DNA from: Betaproteobacteria bacterium | GTDB taxonomy: Bacteria; Pseudomonadota; Gammaproteobacteria; Burkholderiales; Casimicrobiaceae | Reading direction: 5' to 3' | Assembly (NCBI GenBank): GCA_013298695.1 | Contig: JAAFIS010000001.1 | Span: 434,001-498,000 of the forward strand | Length of the DNA stretch: 64,000 nucleotides | Part shown: positions 44,093 through 52,797 of the stretch, piece by piece | How positions within the stretch are numbered: the stretch's first letter is position 1 | Layout of the letters: every line of letters starts with the position of its first letter | The notes under the pieces: model-generated | The model's input: the letters and a program-made list of their open reading frames with translations, nothing else | The model's database searches: none | Told to the model about the DNA's origin: nothing | Made by a program: the position numbers and the translations under genes

Positions 44093-45370
44093 CTACGCAG
44101 CGTTCACAATCTCCGCCACTGCACGCTCCACGCGCGCGAGGCCATCGTCGATTTCTGCATCGGTGATGTTGAGTGCAGGTGCGAAGCGCAGGATGTTGTT
44201 GTTGCCTGCGGTGAGGAACACAACGTTGTTGCGATGACCAGCCTTCATGAAATCGCTGGCGCGGTTGTCGTATTTCGCGGTGAGTTCGCAGCCGAGCCAC
44301 AAGCCTTCGCCGCGCACGTCCGCAAAAACGTTGTGCTTTTTGTTGATCGCTGCGAAGCCATCGCGCAAACGTTGTTCGGCGACGAGCACGCGCTTCAAAA
44401 ACGATTCGTTGTTCACGATGTCGAGCACAGTTTCAGCCACAGCCGAGCCGAGCGGATTGCCACCGTAGGTCGTGCCATGCGTGCCAGGCACCATAACGCT
44501 CGCAATTTCTTCGGTGGTGATGAAGCAGCCAATCGGGAAGCCGCCGCCGATACCTTTTGCACTGGTAAGCATGTCGGGCGTGACGCCTTTTTGCATGTAG
44601 CTATAGAGTGCGCCGGTACGCCCAACGCCGCTTTGAATTTCGTCGAAGATCAAGAGCGCATTGTGTTTATTGCACAGCTCGCGCGCTGCGCCTAAGAACG
44701 CAGGCGAGCCGGGAAACATGCCGCCTTCGCCTTGCATCGGCTCAAGAATGACGCAAGCGACGTCGTCGTCCATTACGCGGCGCAACGCATCGACATCGTT
44801 GTACGGAATGTGGGTGATGCCTTCGGGCACTGGACCCATGCCCTTGGTGTACTTCGCCGAACCGCCGGTCGACACGGCGAGCCAGGTGCGACCGTGAAAC
44901 GAATTGGTCGTGGAGATGATGCGGAATTTTTTGTCGCCGAATTTGGTGCTCGCGTACTTGCGCGCGGTTTTCAAAGCGCCTTCATTGGCTTCGGTGCCGC
45001 TATTGCATAGGAAGACGCGGTCTGCGAAGGTCGCGTCGACGAGTTTCTTCGCGAAACGCATCGCCGGTACATTGACCATGTAATTCGATAAATGCCACGC
45101 TTTCTGAGCTTGCGTGGTCAACGCAGCGACGAGCGCCGGATGACAGTGCCCCAGCGAGAGCACTGCGACACCGCCCGCGAAATCGATGTAGTCCTTGCCT
45201 TCGGTATCCCAGATTTTTGACCCCAACGCGCGAGCGGGAACAAAGTTCGCAGGCACGTAGGTTTGAAACATCACTTGATCAAACGTTGCGCGGGTAACGC
45301 GCAAAGCTTCGGCTTCGCGAACGTGGGCGGGCGGGCTGATATTTGAGTGGTTTCTGATGGGATCAAACAT
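44093..45370 (-). CDS. argD: Acetylornithine/succinylornithine-type aminotransferase, class III
   Basis: A 425-residue PLP enzyme. LLIFDEIQSGVGRTG and TSAKGIGGGFPIG (PLP lysine) are the ArgD/AstC signature, and NSGTEANEGALKTARKY binds the phosphate. The reaction is N-acetylornithine (or succinylornithine, ornithine) plus 2-oxoglutarate, reversible. No arg genes lie alongside, so biosynthetic ArgD and catabolic AstC roles cannot be separated. The N-terminal 30 residues (NHSNISPPAHVREAE) are slightly longer than usual. The class III fold is shared with the transaminase at 1.8-3.1 kb, but the two are different subfamilies. Confidence 0.85.
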   Translation of the reverse strand: MFDPIRNHSNISPPAHVREAEALRVTRATFDQVMFQTYVPANFVPARALGSKIWDTEGKDYIDFAGGVAVLSLGHCHPALVAALTTQAQKAWHLSNYMVNVPAMRFAKKLVDATFADRVFLCNSGTEANEGALKTARKYASTKFGDKKFRIISTTNSFHGRTWLAVSTGGSAKYTKGMGPVPEGITHIPYNDVDALRRVMDDDVACVILEPMQGEGGMFPGSPAFLGAARELCNKHNALLIFDEIQSGVGRTGALYSYMQKGVTPDMLTSAKGIGGGFPIGCFITTEEIASVMVPGTHGTTYGGNPLGSAVAETVLDIVNNESFLKRVLVAEQRLRDGFAAINKKHNVFADVRGEGLWLGCELTAKYDNRASDFMKAGHRNNVVFLTAGNNNILRFAPALNITDAEIDDGLARVERAVAEIVNAA

Positions 45371-45499
45371 GTCGATTAATTGCGGAGTTCGGGATTGTGA
45401 AGCGCGTTAACGACGCAACGAGCGCTAGTCTTCGTGCTGCGGCAGCCGACCGATGGGTTCCGGCCCGCGCCGCCAAGACATAGCGATGATCGCATAGCT

Positions 45500-45600
45500 T
45501 TGCGTCCTAGCGACCAACGGGAGCGTCGTCCTAGGCTTGCGAGACGTTTGTCGCCATCAGTTTGCGAGCCGTCGTCATAGCGAAGCGCCGTCCTTGGGCG
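45500..45600. repeat. Hairpin array 2
   Basis: Linkers TTGCGTCCTAG, CGTCGTCCTAG and CGTCGTCATAG separate the modules CGACCAACGGGAG, a longer hairpin beginning GGCTTGCGAG and ending GCGAGCC, and CGAAGCGC. It ends just before the ridA stop codon at 45609. The longer module recurs in array 4 and the ACCAACGGGAG module in array 3. Confidence 0.75.
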
Positions 45601-45608
45601 GGATCACG

Positions 45609-45980
45609 CTAGTGATCGTGCCCATGCGAACTCATGCCATTGCAAGCGATGATCTGAATTTCCACTTTGTATTCCGGCTTCGCGAGTTTCGCCTCCACCG
45701 TTGCGCGTGCAGGCGTGTGACCTTCAGGCACCCACGCATCCCACGCCGCGTTCATTTCGGCAAACGTCGAAATATCCGCAAGATAAATCGTGGCCGACAT
45801 GATGCTTTTTTTCGTTGCACCGCCTTCTTCAAGCAACTCATCAATCTGCGCGAGGATTTCCTCGGTTTGACCTTTCACATCCTTGCTCGGATCTTTCGCG
45901 ACTTGTCCCGCGAGGAACAAGAAGCCGTGATAGGTGACCATTTCAGAAAGACGTTTACCAACGCCGTGACGACGAATCAT
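45609..45980 (-). CDS. RidA family (YjgF/YER057c) enamine/imine deaminase-like protein
   Basis: A 123-residue protein. FLFLAGQVAKD and the C-terminal ARATVEAKLAKPEYKVEIQIIACN match the RidA family; the Arg in PARATV is the carboxylate-binding residue. Members hydrolyse reactive enamine intermediates from PLP enzymes. Its place near the argD-type transaminase, separated by array 2, is suggestive but both are on the same strand with a gap. The last residues (SSHGHDH) are His-rich. Confidence 0.85.
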   Translation of the reverse strand: MIRRHGVGKRLSEMVTYHGFLFLAGQVAKDPSKDVKGQTEEILAQIDELLEEGGATKKSIMSATIYLADISTFAEMNAAWDAWVPEGHTPARATVEAKLAKPEYKVEIQIIACNGMSSHGHDH

Positions 45981-46046
45981 GTGGTGCTCCGTGGAGTGAT
46001 GAGGTTGAAGTTCCTGCGATTTTACGGTGCTTGTCGTTTGGCCGGT

Positions 46047-46316
46047 CGCAGGACGTCGCTTCGCTAGGGCGGTGCTCCCGTTGGTCGCGATGACGCCGCT
46101 TCGCTAGGACGACGCGCTCCGCGCTATGACGACGCTCCCGTTGGTCGCTACGACGCAAAGCTTTGCAGGTAGCGGCTTGTTTGCATGCGCGTCTCTCGAG
46201 CGGGGTAGACGCACGCTCGTGCAGACCTTGCGTCATAGGCGCAAAGCGCCGTCGTCTTAGCTGCGAAGCGGCGTCGTCCTAGCGCGCAGCGCGTCGTCCT
46301 GCAAGCGCGCAAGCGC
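46047..46316. repeat. Hairpin array 3, inverted pair
   Basis: Left half (46047-46155): linkers in the TAGGACGACG sense alternate with CGCTTCG, GCTCCCGTTGGTCGC (twice) and GCGCTCCGCGC. Right half (about 46228-46316): linkers in the CGTCGTCCTAG sense alternate with GGCGCAAAGCGCC, CTGCGAAGCGG, CGCGCAGCGCG. A non-repetitive centre of about 70 bp separates them, the same layout as array 1. Confidence 0.82.
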
Positions 46317-46583
46317 GAGCAAAAACAAAAACGGCTGGCTCATTAATCGAGCACAGCCGTCGAGTTGTCGTCGAAGCATCAGGTGAGTCGGGGGACATCG
46401 CTCACGGACATTTCGAACGCTCGGTCGTCGCTGGCTGACCGCAGTTGCGCTTCGCTGCGACAGTGCCGGGGGACAACGGCTAATCTGTCGCGACTGGCGC
46501 ACTTCGCCTGATTGACGCATCGCGAAGGATGCGTCGAGGAGGGGCAAAGGCGGTTGCTGCGTTGTTTTTATTCAAAGTGGGTT

Positions 46584-46611
46584 CATGGTTCGACAGGCTC
46601 ACCACGAACGG
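46584..46611. repeat. REP-like palindromic motif, copy 1
   Basis: The motif GTTCGACAGGCTCACCACGA followed by ACGG is a very common intergenic repeat in proteobacterial genomes. A second copy with one base changed is at 49399-49427, and two partial copies lie near 60690-60725. Confidence 0.75.
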
Positions 46612-46622
46612 AATTTCTGCGG

Positions 46623-47228
46623 CTAACGATAGTTACGAATCTCGGGCGCCAAGTTCACGCGCACGTTCAACGTTGGGCCCGGATCGTAGGCCATGCGCGT
46701 TTGGTAATCGCGACCGTTGTAGCGATAGGTGACGTTGTAGCCGCTGATTTGCTCACGCGAGTCTTGAACGGTTTGGCAACGCTGAACCGTACGCGTTTCA
46801 GGTGTGTAATCCACGCGCGCGGGTTGCGGATCGTAATTCGTCGTTGTGCGTGGCTGCGAATTTTCAATCAGGTTACCGACGATACCGCCGCCAATCACGC
46901 CTGCAACAGTGCCGTGATCTCGACCACGTCCCGAGTTACCGAACTGATGGCCAACGACACCGCCGATGATCGCGCCGAGCACCGTGCCGGCACCAACCGT
47001 GCGGTCACCTGTAGGCGCGGCGCTGTTGTAGCTCGCTTCTTGATAACCCGCTGATGGCGTGCGGCGATCAACCGTTACTGTTTCATTGACGCATTCTTGC
47101 CGTGGCGTCGAAACACGCTCATAAATCGGCTGCGCTGACACCACTTGCGCAGTATCGCTGTAGGCTTGAGCAAACGCGCCCGAAGCTGCTGCGAGCGACA
47201 AGACGGCGGCGGCGATGGGTTTCAACAT
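46623..47228 (-). CDS. Glycine-zipper 2TM-domain outer-membrane-type protein
   Basis: The ATG at 47228 follows AAGGAAG and a signal peptide (MLKPIAAAVLSL to GAFAQ), giving 201 residues; a longer reading to 47360 has neither. A glycine-zipper segment (GAGTVLGAIIGGVVGHQFG, GTVAGVIGGGIVGNLIE) occupies residues 80-125. The C-terminal part has paired cysteines and Arg/Tyr-rich beta strands (CQTVQDSREQISGYNVTYRY). Proteins of this type (Rickettsia 17 kDa-like) are surface or envelope-linked. Function unknown. Confidence 0.8.
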   Translation of the reverse strand: MLKPIAAAVLSLAAASGAFAQAYSDTAQVVSAQPIYERVSTPRQECVNETVTVDRRTPSAGYQEASYNSAAPTGDRTVGAGTVLGAIIGGVVGHQFGNSGRGRDHGTVAGVIGGGIVGNLIENSQPRTTTNYDPQPARVDYTPETRTVQRCQTVQDSREQISGYNVTYRYNGRDYQTRMAYDPGPTLNVRVNLAPEIRNYR

Positions 47229-47564
47229 GATGTCTTCCTTTTTGTGTCGTCTGCGCGCGACAGCGGCAAACGGTTTGCATAAAGTCGTATGACTCCGTTG
47301 CAGCAAAAACGTGCGATGGAAATTTTCGGTTGACCGCGTGACTGCGCGAATTGGAAACACGACTCTAAGGATTGTCCGGAACTGCGGGTGCCCTGTGGGT
47401 TGCGCTTTGCATTCACAATCTCACAACAGCTAACGCCAGAATACGCCTATTCAATTTGGCGAAATCGGGTCTCATCGCATATATCAACTAGAGTGCATTA
47501 GTGCCGAACGCCTCGAATTAATAGGCGTTTAAGAGAAGTAGTTGCTTTTCATCTGCGATGCCCG
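47229..47564. other. Intergenic region with repeat copy H
   Basis: This 336 bp gap lies between two minus-strand genes and includes the promoter region of the glycine-zipper gene. Its only recognised structure is copy H of the dispersed hairpin element (47444-47527). No small gene is supported. Confidence 0.55.
47444..47527 (+). repeat. Dispersed bipartite hairpin element, copy H (covarying arms)
   Basis: Left segment CGCCTATTCAATTTGGCG (47444-47461) and right hairpin CGCCT-CGAATTAAT-AGGCG (47509-47527), 84 bp in total. The outer ends CGCCTATT and AATAGGCG are perfect inverse complements even though their sequence differs from copies D and E (CGCCCAAT/ATTGGGC). Change on both sides together is the mark of a conserved structure. 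Confidence 0.65.
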
Positions 47565-48311
47565 CTACTTCGCGCCACGAAGCAACACGAGCACCGCGCC
47601 ACTGCCACCACCGTTAGGGCGCGGCTCGCAATACGCGAGTACTTCATCTTTTTGCTGTAACCAGCGCCGCACTTTATTTCTCAACACGGGAATTTTCATG
47701 TGACTCGATAAACCTTTTCCGTGAATGATGCGCACGCAGCGCCAATCAGCAACTCGGGAGGTACGAACGAATTCAGCAAGGGCGTCGTGCGCTTCGTCTT
47801 GGTTGTGATGGTGAAGATCCAACTCAGCTTGGATCGACCAATGGCCGCGCCTTAGTTTGCGCAACAAATCCGGATTCACCCCCGCGCGCAAGTAGCTTTG
47901 TTCGTCTTCGATGTCGGCGCCGATGTCCCAACTCATCGGTGACGGATTCATCGCAAGCTGACTTGCTTCAAGCGCTGCGAGCTCATCATCTCGGCGATGT
48001 TTCGGGTATGCGTGCTGTACTTTCGGCGGGTGAACTTTACGGTCGACCTTTGCAAGTGGCGTCGCGTCGGCCACGGATTTCAGGAACAGTGCTTTCTCAT
48101 CATCAGAGGGCGGTTTGAGCTCAGTCCACGGTCGAAACAAGTCTGCAAAGCGAACGCCATCGGAATTCGTTTCGCGTTCGGTTGCCCGCTCTCGTTCTCG
48201 CGCAGCCGACCCATCGACAAGAATCTCTTCGAGCTTGCGCGCTTTCTTCTGAGCTTTGCGCTCGGTTTTGATGAGCTGAGAGAGCTCGCTGAAATCGTTC
48301 GCTTTGGCCAT
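47565..48311 (-). CDS. Smr-domain protein
   Basis: A 248-residue cytosolic protein. The N-terminal two thirds are charged and low in recognisable motifs. The C-terminal Smr (small MutS-related) domain is complete: LDLHHHNQDEAHDAL, VRIIHGKG and CEPRPNGGGSGAVLVLL. Smr domains nick or bind branched DNA or act as endoribonucleases on colliding ribosomes' mRNA; stand-alone bacterial Smr proteins (SmrA/B type) are the nearest relatives. Located next to trxB on the same strand. Confidence 0.87.
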   Translation of the reverse strand: MAKANDFSELSQLIKTERKAQKKARKLEEILVDGSAARERERATERETNSDGVRFADLFRPWTELKPPSDDEKALFLKSVADATPLAKVDRKVHPPKVQHAYPKHRRDDELAALEASQLAMNPSPMSWDIGADIEDEQSYLRAGVNPDLLRKLRRGHWSIQAELDLHHHNQDEAHDALAEFVRTSRVADWRCVRIIHGKGLSSHMKIPVLRNKVRRWLQQKDEVLAYCEPRPNGGGSGAVLVLLRGAK

Positions 48312-48392
48312 ACATCGGTTCGCAGAGAACGAAGCGCGAGCCAGCCCGCGCGGAAGGGTTGTAGGACTGCGCCGAAGCGCGAAAAAGATCGC

Positions 48393-49397
<1,005 letters not shown>

Positions 49398-49398
49398 T

Positions 49399-49427
49399 CA
49401 TGGTTCGACAAGCTCACCACGAACGGG
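49399..49427. repeat. REP-like palindromic motif, copy 2
   Basis: The same 28-base motif as at 46584, with AAG for AGG in the middle, lying 50 bp upstream of trxB. Confidence 0.7.
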
Positions 49428-49484
49428 AGTATCCAACCATCGCGCCCCGCATCACCACATTTAGTCGCAAGTTTGAACAAAACC

Positions 49485-49586
49485 TTGCGTCCTAGCGCGA
49501 AGCGCGACGTCTTAGCCCGAATGGGCGTCGTCCTAGGCTCGAGACATACTTGTCGCCAGTAGGCTCCGGGCCGACGTCCTGACGGG
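49485..49586. repeat. Hairpin array 4
   Basis: Linkers TTGCGTCCTAG, CGACGTCTTAG, CGTCGTCCTAG and CGACGTCCTG separate CGCGAAGCGCG, CCCGAATGGG and a longer module starting GGCTCGAGAC and ending CCGGGCC. The longer module is homologous to that of array 2 (both contain CTTGTCGCCA or GTTTGTCGCCA). It lies between trxB and the response regulator stop. Confidence 0.8.
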
Positions 49587-49589
49587 CGG

Positions 49590-50210
49590 CTAGCCGCCTG
49601 TCATAGCAATCATCCGAATTAAATGTGCGAGTGAATTCGCTTCCATCTTTTCCATTACCCGAGCGCGATGCGCTTCAACGGTCTTAATCGAGATGTCGAG
49701 GTCGTAGGCAATGGTTTTGTTCATCTTGCCGTTGACCACGGCTTCGAGCACTTGCTTTTCGCGATCCGACAAACTCTCCAAGCGCTGCTTGATTGACGCA
49801 ACCTGCGTTTGTTGAGCCGCAGCTTCGGTGGCAAACGAGAGTGCTTCTTCAATGCGTTTCAATAATTCGCTTTCAGCGAACGGCTTCTCAATGAAATCGA
49901 ACGCACCGCGCTTAATTGCCGATACGGCGATCGGAACGTCAGCGTGTGCGGTTACAAAAATGATGGGCACTTCGATGCCGCGCGCAAGCAAGGTTTCCTG
50001 CGCCTCGGGGCCGCTCATTCCCGGCATGCGCACATCGAGTACCACGCAGCGCGGCGGGCCGCCACTGCCAGGTTTGATGTCCTTAAGAAGAGATTCGGCA
50101 TCGGCGAACAAACGGGCCTGATACCCATTGGTTTGCAGCAACCAAGCGACTGAGTCGCGAAACGCCTCGTCGTCATCAACTACGTAAACAATGCCCGGAT
50201 GCATGCTCAT
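49590..50210 (-). CDS. FixJ-family two-component response regulator
   Basis: A 206-residue regulator. The receiver domain has Asp13/Asp14 and phosphoacceptor Asp59 (LDVRMPGMSGPEA), with Lys in FIEKPFAESELL. The HTH (LSDREKQVLEAVVNGKMNKTIAYDLDISIKTVEAHRARVMEKM) is of the LuxR/FixJ type. The kinase gene ends two bases upstream, so they form an operon. Targets are unknown; relatives control C4-dicarboxylate, nitrogen-fixation or oxygen responses. Confidence 0.92.
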   Translation of the reverse strand: MSMHPGIVYVVDDDEAFRDSVAWLLQTNGYQARLFADAESLLKDIKPGSGGPPRCVVLDVRMPGMSGPEAQETLLARGIEVPIIFVTAHADVPIAVSAIKRGAFDFIEKPFAESELLKRIEEALSFATEAAAQQTQVASIKQRLESLSDREKQVLEAVVNGKMNKTIAYDLDISIKTVEAHRARVMEKMEANSLAHLIRMIAMTGG

Positions 50211-50212
50211 AT

Positions 50213-52231
50213 CTAACCCTCGTTCAAAGGAATCGTGAATCTAAAAATTGTGCCACCGCCCGTATTGTCTTCGAATGTGAGGCGTCCCTCATGATATTCA
50301 ATGAGAGATCGACAGATATTGAGCCCCATACCCATCCCGTCGGCTTTGGTACTAAAGAACGGTGAAAACAGCTGTGATGCCGCCTCTGCGGGTATTCCCG
50401 TGCCGCGATCAAGAACTTCAACCGCGACCATATCGCCGTCAATCCTGCGCGTGCGCACGATCGCGACTCGCTCATGTGGTTTTAGGTGCTGCATCGCTTC
50501 GCGTGCGTTGCGCAGCAGGTTTAGCAAAACTTGCTCGATCATGATTCGGTCTGCAAATACTTGCGGAAGATTTGCTTCAAGATCGAACGGCACGCGAAGC
50601 GCGCGTGCCTCATCGTCGCTTTCCACAAGCTCCGCAGTCTCGGTCACCAGCGCATTGATATCGAGCGGTCGACGATCAGGCTCGCGGGTTCGCACGAAAT
50701 CGCGAACTCGCGAAATGATTGCACCGGCGCGAGACACCTGCGCCTCTGCCTTTTCCATCGCTGCGATAACGGTCGGATCAGGATTGCCGTTGCCGCGCAA
50801 ACGTCGAATACAGCCATTGACGTAGTTCGCGATAGCGGCAAGCGGCTGATTGATTTCATGGGCGAGCGTCGATGCAATTTCGCCGATCGACATCAGGCGC
50901 GAGGTGCGCGTGAGCTTTTCCTGCTGGGTCTGACGAATCCGCTCAGCGAATACGCGGTCTGTCACATCGCCTAGCGTGGTGAGGCGCGCAAGGCGGCCAT
51001 CAACCCATCTCACCGCGCGCGTGCGCATCAAAAAAAAGCGGTTGGTCGCGCGATGTTCAAGCTCGTCGACCAACACTTCTCCAGGTTCACCATCATCGCG
51101 CACTAGCCGCAACGTGGGATACCGCGTTACCGGACTTTCCACAAATCCAGTTTCGAACTCACGCGCATCCTGACCGACGCTGATGCCGGGGAACGTCTCG
51201 CGGAGTCGAGCGTTGGCAAACAAGATCGAGTTGCTATCCAGTTCAGATACATAGACTGACACGTCGAGAGAATCAAGCACCGTTTCAAATCGTTCGTTGG
51301 TCGTTTTTAGCGACGCTATTGATTGCAGGTAGACGCGATCACGCTCACTTTCTGCGAGCTGGCGCATGCGTTGTTGCTTTCGCAAACTGATAAGCGTCCA
51401 CACCATTAGCGCAGTGAGCGCGATGACCGCCGTTGAAAGCGTAATGTTGGGTAGTAACGAGGTAGGTTTGGCACCGACCAATGTGAGCGAGAGGTTTCGC
51501 CACGGAAGACTCAATGGAATCGTGTGCTGAAACGCGTTTGTTTCGAGCTGAGTTGCCTCTGCGCTGGTGATGCCGATCCCGTCGCTGTCGCGAATGATCA
51601 TGCGGTATTTGCTGTGTGCCCATTCGGGGGCCGCGCGAAGCAACAACAACTCGAACGAAATGACCGCGTTAATCGTGCCGTCATAGCGCGTTTGCGTAAT
51701 GACGGGTGCCGCGTACTCAATGAAATAGCGCCCCGTCCCATTTCGAAACGGTTGCGAATAGGTACTGCGCGAAGTTTTCTCAGTGATCGCGGACATTCGA
51801 ATTTGATCGACAAACGGAGCACGATTTGCGCGCAAAGTCTCAAGCGAATTGAGCGCCGGCGCATGTCGCGTCACGTCCAGGTTCGGTTTGACGCGCAGGA
51901 TGTCGGTGATGTAGCCGGACTCAATCGCACGATTGCTGGCGATCCGATCAAACTCAGCTGACGAAAAACGCTCGTCGCCCATGTCAATGGCGAGTCGGTC
52001 TAGAAACAGTTGATCAGAATCGAGTCTTCGGGAAATAGACTGTTCTACGAGCGCCGAATCGCGCAGAATTTCGCTGCGTTCGAGTTCTGCCTCGTGTTTT
52101 GCCACGAAATAGATGAAGAGCAACATGCCGACAGCAAACAGCAAAAGCAGCCATTCCTGGACGTACCAATCCCGTGCCCGTTCAGGGAGCGCACGCAGGC
52201 GTGAGGTAAGCGAATTCGAACGCGGCATCAA
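50213..52231 (-). CDS. FixL/DctB-like membrane sensor histidine kinase
   Basis: A 672-residue kinase. A membrane helix at about 25-45 and another at about 260-280 enclose a periplasmic sensor domain of CHASE or Cache type. A PAS-like region follows (RFETVLDSLDVSVYVSE), then HisKA (IGEIASTLAHEINQPLAAIANYV) and the ATPase (VLLNLLRNAREAMQHL, GMGMGLNICRSLIEYHEGRL). The HEINQP motif is typical of the FixL/DctB branch. The start could be the second Met. It should phosphorylate the adjacent FixJ-type regulator; the signal is unknown. It is divergent from the CBS gene. Confidence 0.9.
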   Translation of the reverse strand: MMPRSNSLTSRLRALPERARDWYVQEWLLLLFAVGMLLFIYFVAKHEAELERSEILRDSALVEQSISRRLDSDQLFLDRLAIDMGDERFSSAEFDRIASNRAIESGYITDILRVKPNLDVTRHAPALNSLETLRANRAPFVDQIRMSAITEKTSRSTYSQPFRNGTGRYFIEYAAPVITQTRYDGTINAVISFELLLLRAAPEWAHSKYRMIIRDSDGIGITSAEATQLETNAFQHTIPLSLPWRNLSLTLVGAKPTSLLPNITLSTAVIALTALMVWTLISLRKQQRMRQLAESERDRVYLQSIASLKTTNERFETVLDSLDVSVYVSELDSNSILFANARLRETFPGISVGQDAREFETGFVESPVTRYPTLRLVRDDGEPGEVLVDELEHRATNRFFLMRTRAVRWVDGRLARLTTLGDVTDRVFAERIRQTQQEKLTRTSRLMSIGEIASTLAHEINQPLAAIANYVNGCIRRLRGNGNPDPTVIAAMEKAEAQVSRAGAIISRVRDFVRTREPDRRPLDINALVTETAELVESDDEARALRVPFDLEANLPQVFADRIMIEQVLLNLLRNAREAMQHLKPHERVAIVRTRRIDGDMVAVEVLDRGTGIPAEAASQLFSPFFSTKADGMGMGLNICRSLIEYHEGRLTFEDNTGGGTIFRFTIPLNEG

Positions 52232-52243
52232 CGAATTCTAGTT

Positions 52244-52270
52244 TGTTGAATTTCGGTGTACGCTATCGCA
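52244..52270 (+). promoter_or_regulatory. Degenerate ECF42-like promoter before the CBS gene
   Basis: TGTTGA (52244-52249), a 17-base spacer and CGCA (52267-52270) differ by a base or two from the pattern seen upstream of the two enzyme genes further on. The spacing is exact but the -10 element is poor, so this is speculative; if functional it would make the sigma factor operon autoregulated. Confidence 0.25.
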
Positions 52271-52335
52271 TGAAAACACAGCGCGCCGAATCACGCGCAT
52301 TTTGAAGACGCCGCTCGCGTCGCTAGGAGGCTTGC

Positions 52336-52794
52336 ATGTTGGTGAGTGAAATTCTTCGAATCAAAGGCTCAACGCTGTTCACAGCGACGCCCGACATGAC
52401 GATGGCGCACGCCGTTGAAGCAATGGCGGAAAACGACATTGGCTCGTTGGTGGTCATGAACCGTGGAAAGCTCTGTGGGATGCTCACATTTCGCGAGCTG
52501 ATCAAGGTTTTGCATCAGCGCGGCGATGAAATGAAGCTGATGACCGTTGACGCTGTGATGGAACAAAACCCGTTGACTGCCGATCCCGGTATGGACGTTC
52601 AGGCGCTACGAAAATCGATGCTTGATCGACACGCGCGCTACATACCGGTGATGGATGGCGACATGCTTCTGGGTGTTCTGTCGTTTCATGACGTCGCGAA
52701 AGCGGTTTACGAAGAGCAGAGCTTCGAAAACAAAATGCTCAAGAGCTACATCAAGAATTGGCCCGACGAAGAAGAAGCCGCTGCGCAGGGGTAA
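52336..52794 (+). CDS. CBS-domain pair protein
   Basis: A 152-residue protein with an excellent AGGAGG site. Two CBS motifs are visible (residues about 5-62: VSEILRIKGSTL, ENDIGSLVVMN, MLTFRELIK; and 68-130: DAVMEQNPLTADPG, HARYIPVMDGDMLLGVLSFHDVAK). CBS pairs bind adenosyl nucleotides and regulate partners. Its stop codon TAA is in the same reading frame as the downstream sigma factor, and only one codon separates it from the likely CTG start, so the two proteins are tightly coupled or, after readthrough, fused. Confidence 0.88.
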   Translation: MLVSEILRIKGSTLFTATPDMTMAHAVEAMAENDIGSLVVMNRGKLCGMLTFRELIKVLHQRGDEMKLMTVDAVMEQNPLTADPGMDVQALRKSMLDRHARYIPVMDGDMLLGVLSFHDVAKAVYEEQSFENKMLKSYIKNWPDEEEAAAQG

Positions 52795-52797
52795 CGG

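Larger units (their letters stand above)
45981..46622. other. Intergenic region with hairpin array and REP-type motif
   Basis: The 642 bp are largely filled by hairpin array 3 (46047-46316). Further on lies a REP-like palindromic motif (46584-46611). Between them (46317-46583) I see no gene; a short T-tract near 46563 is not part of a clear terminator. Confidence 0.65.
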
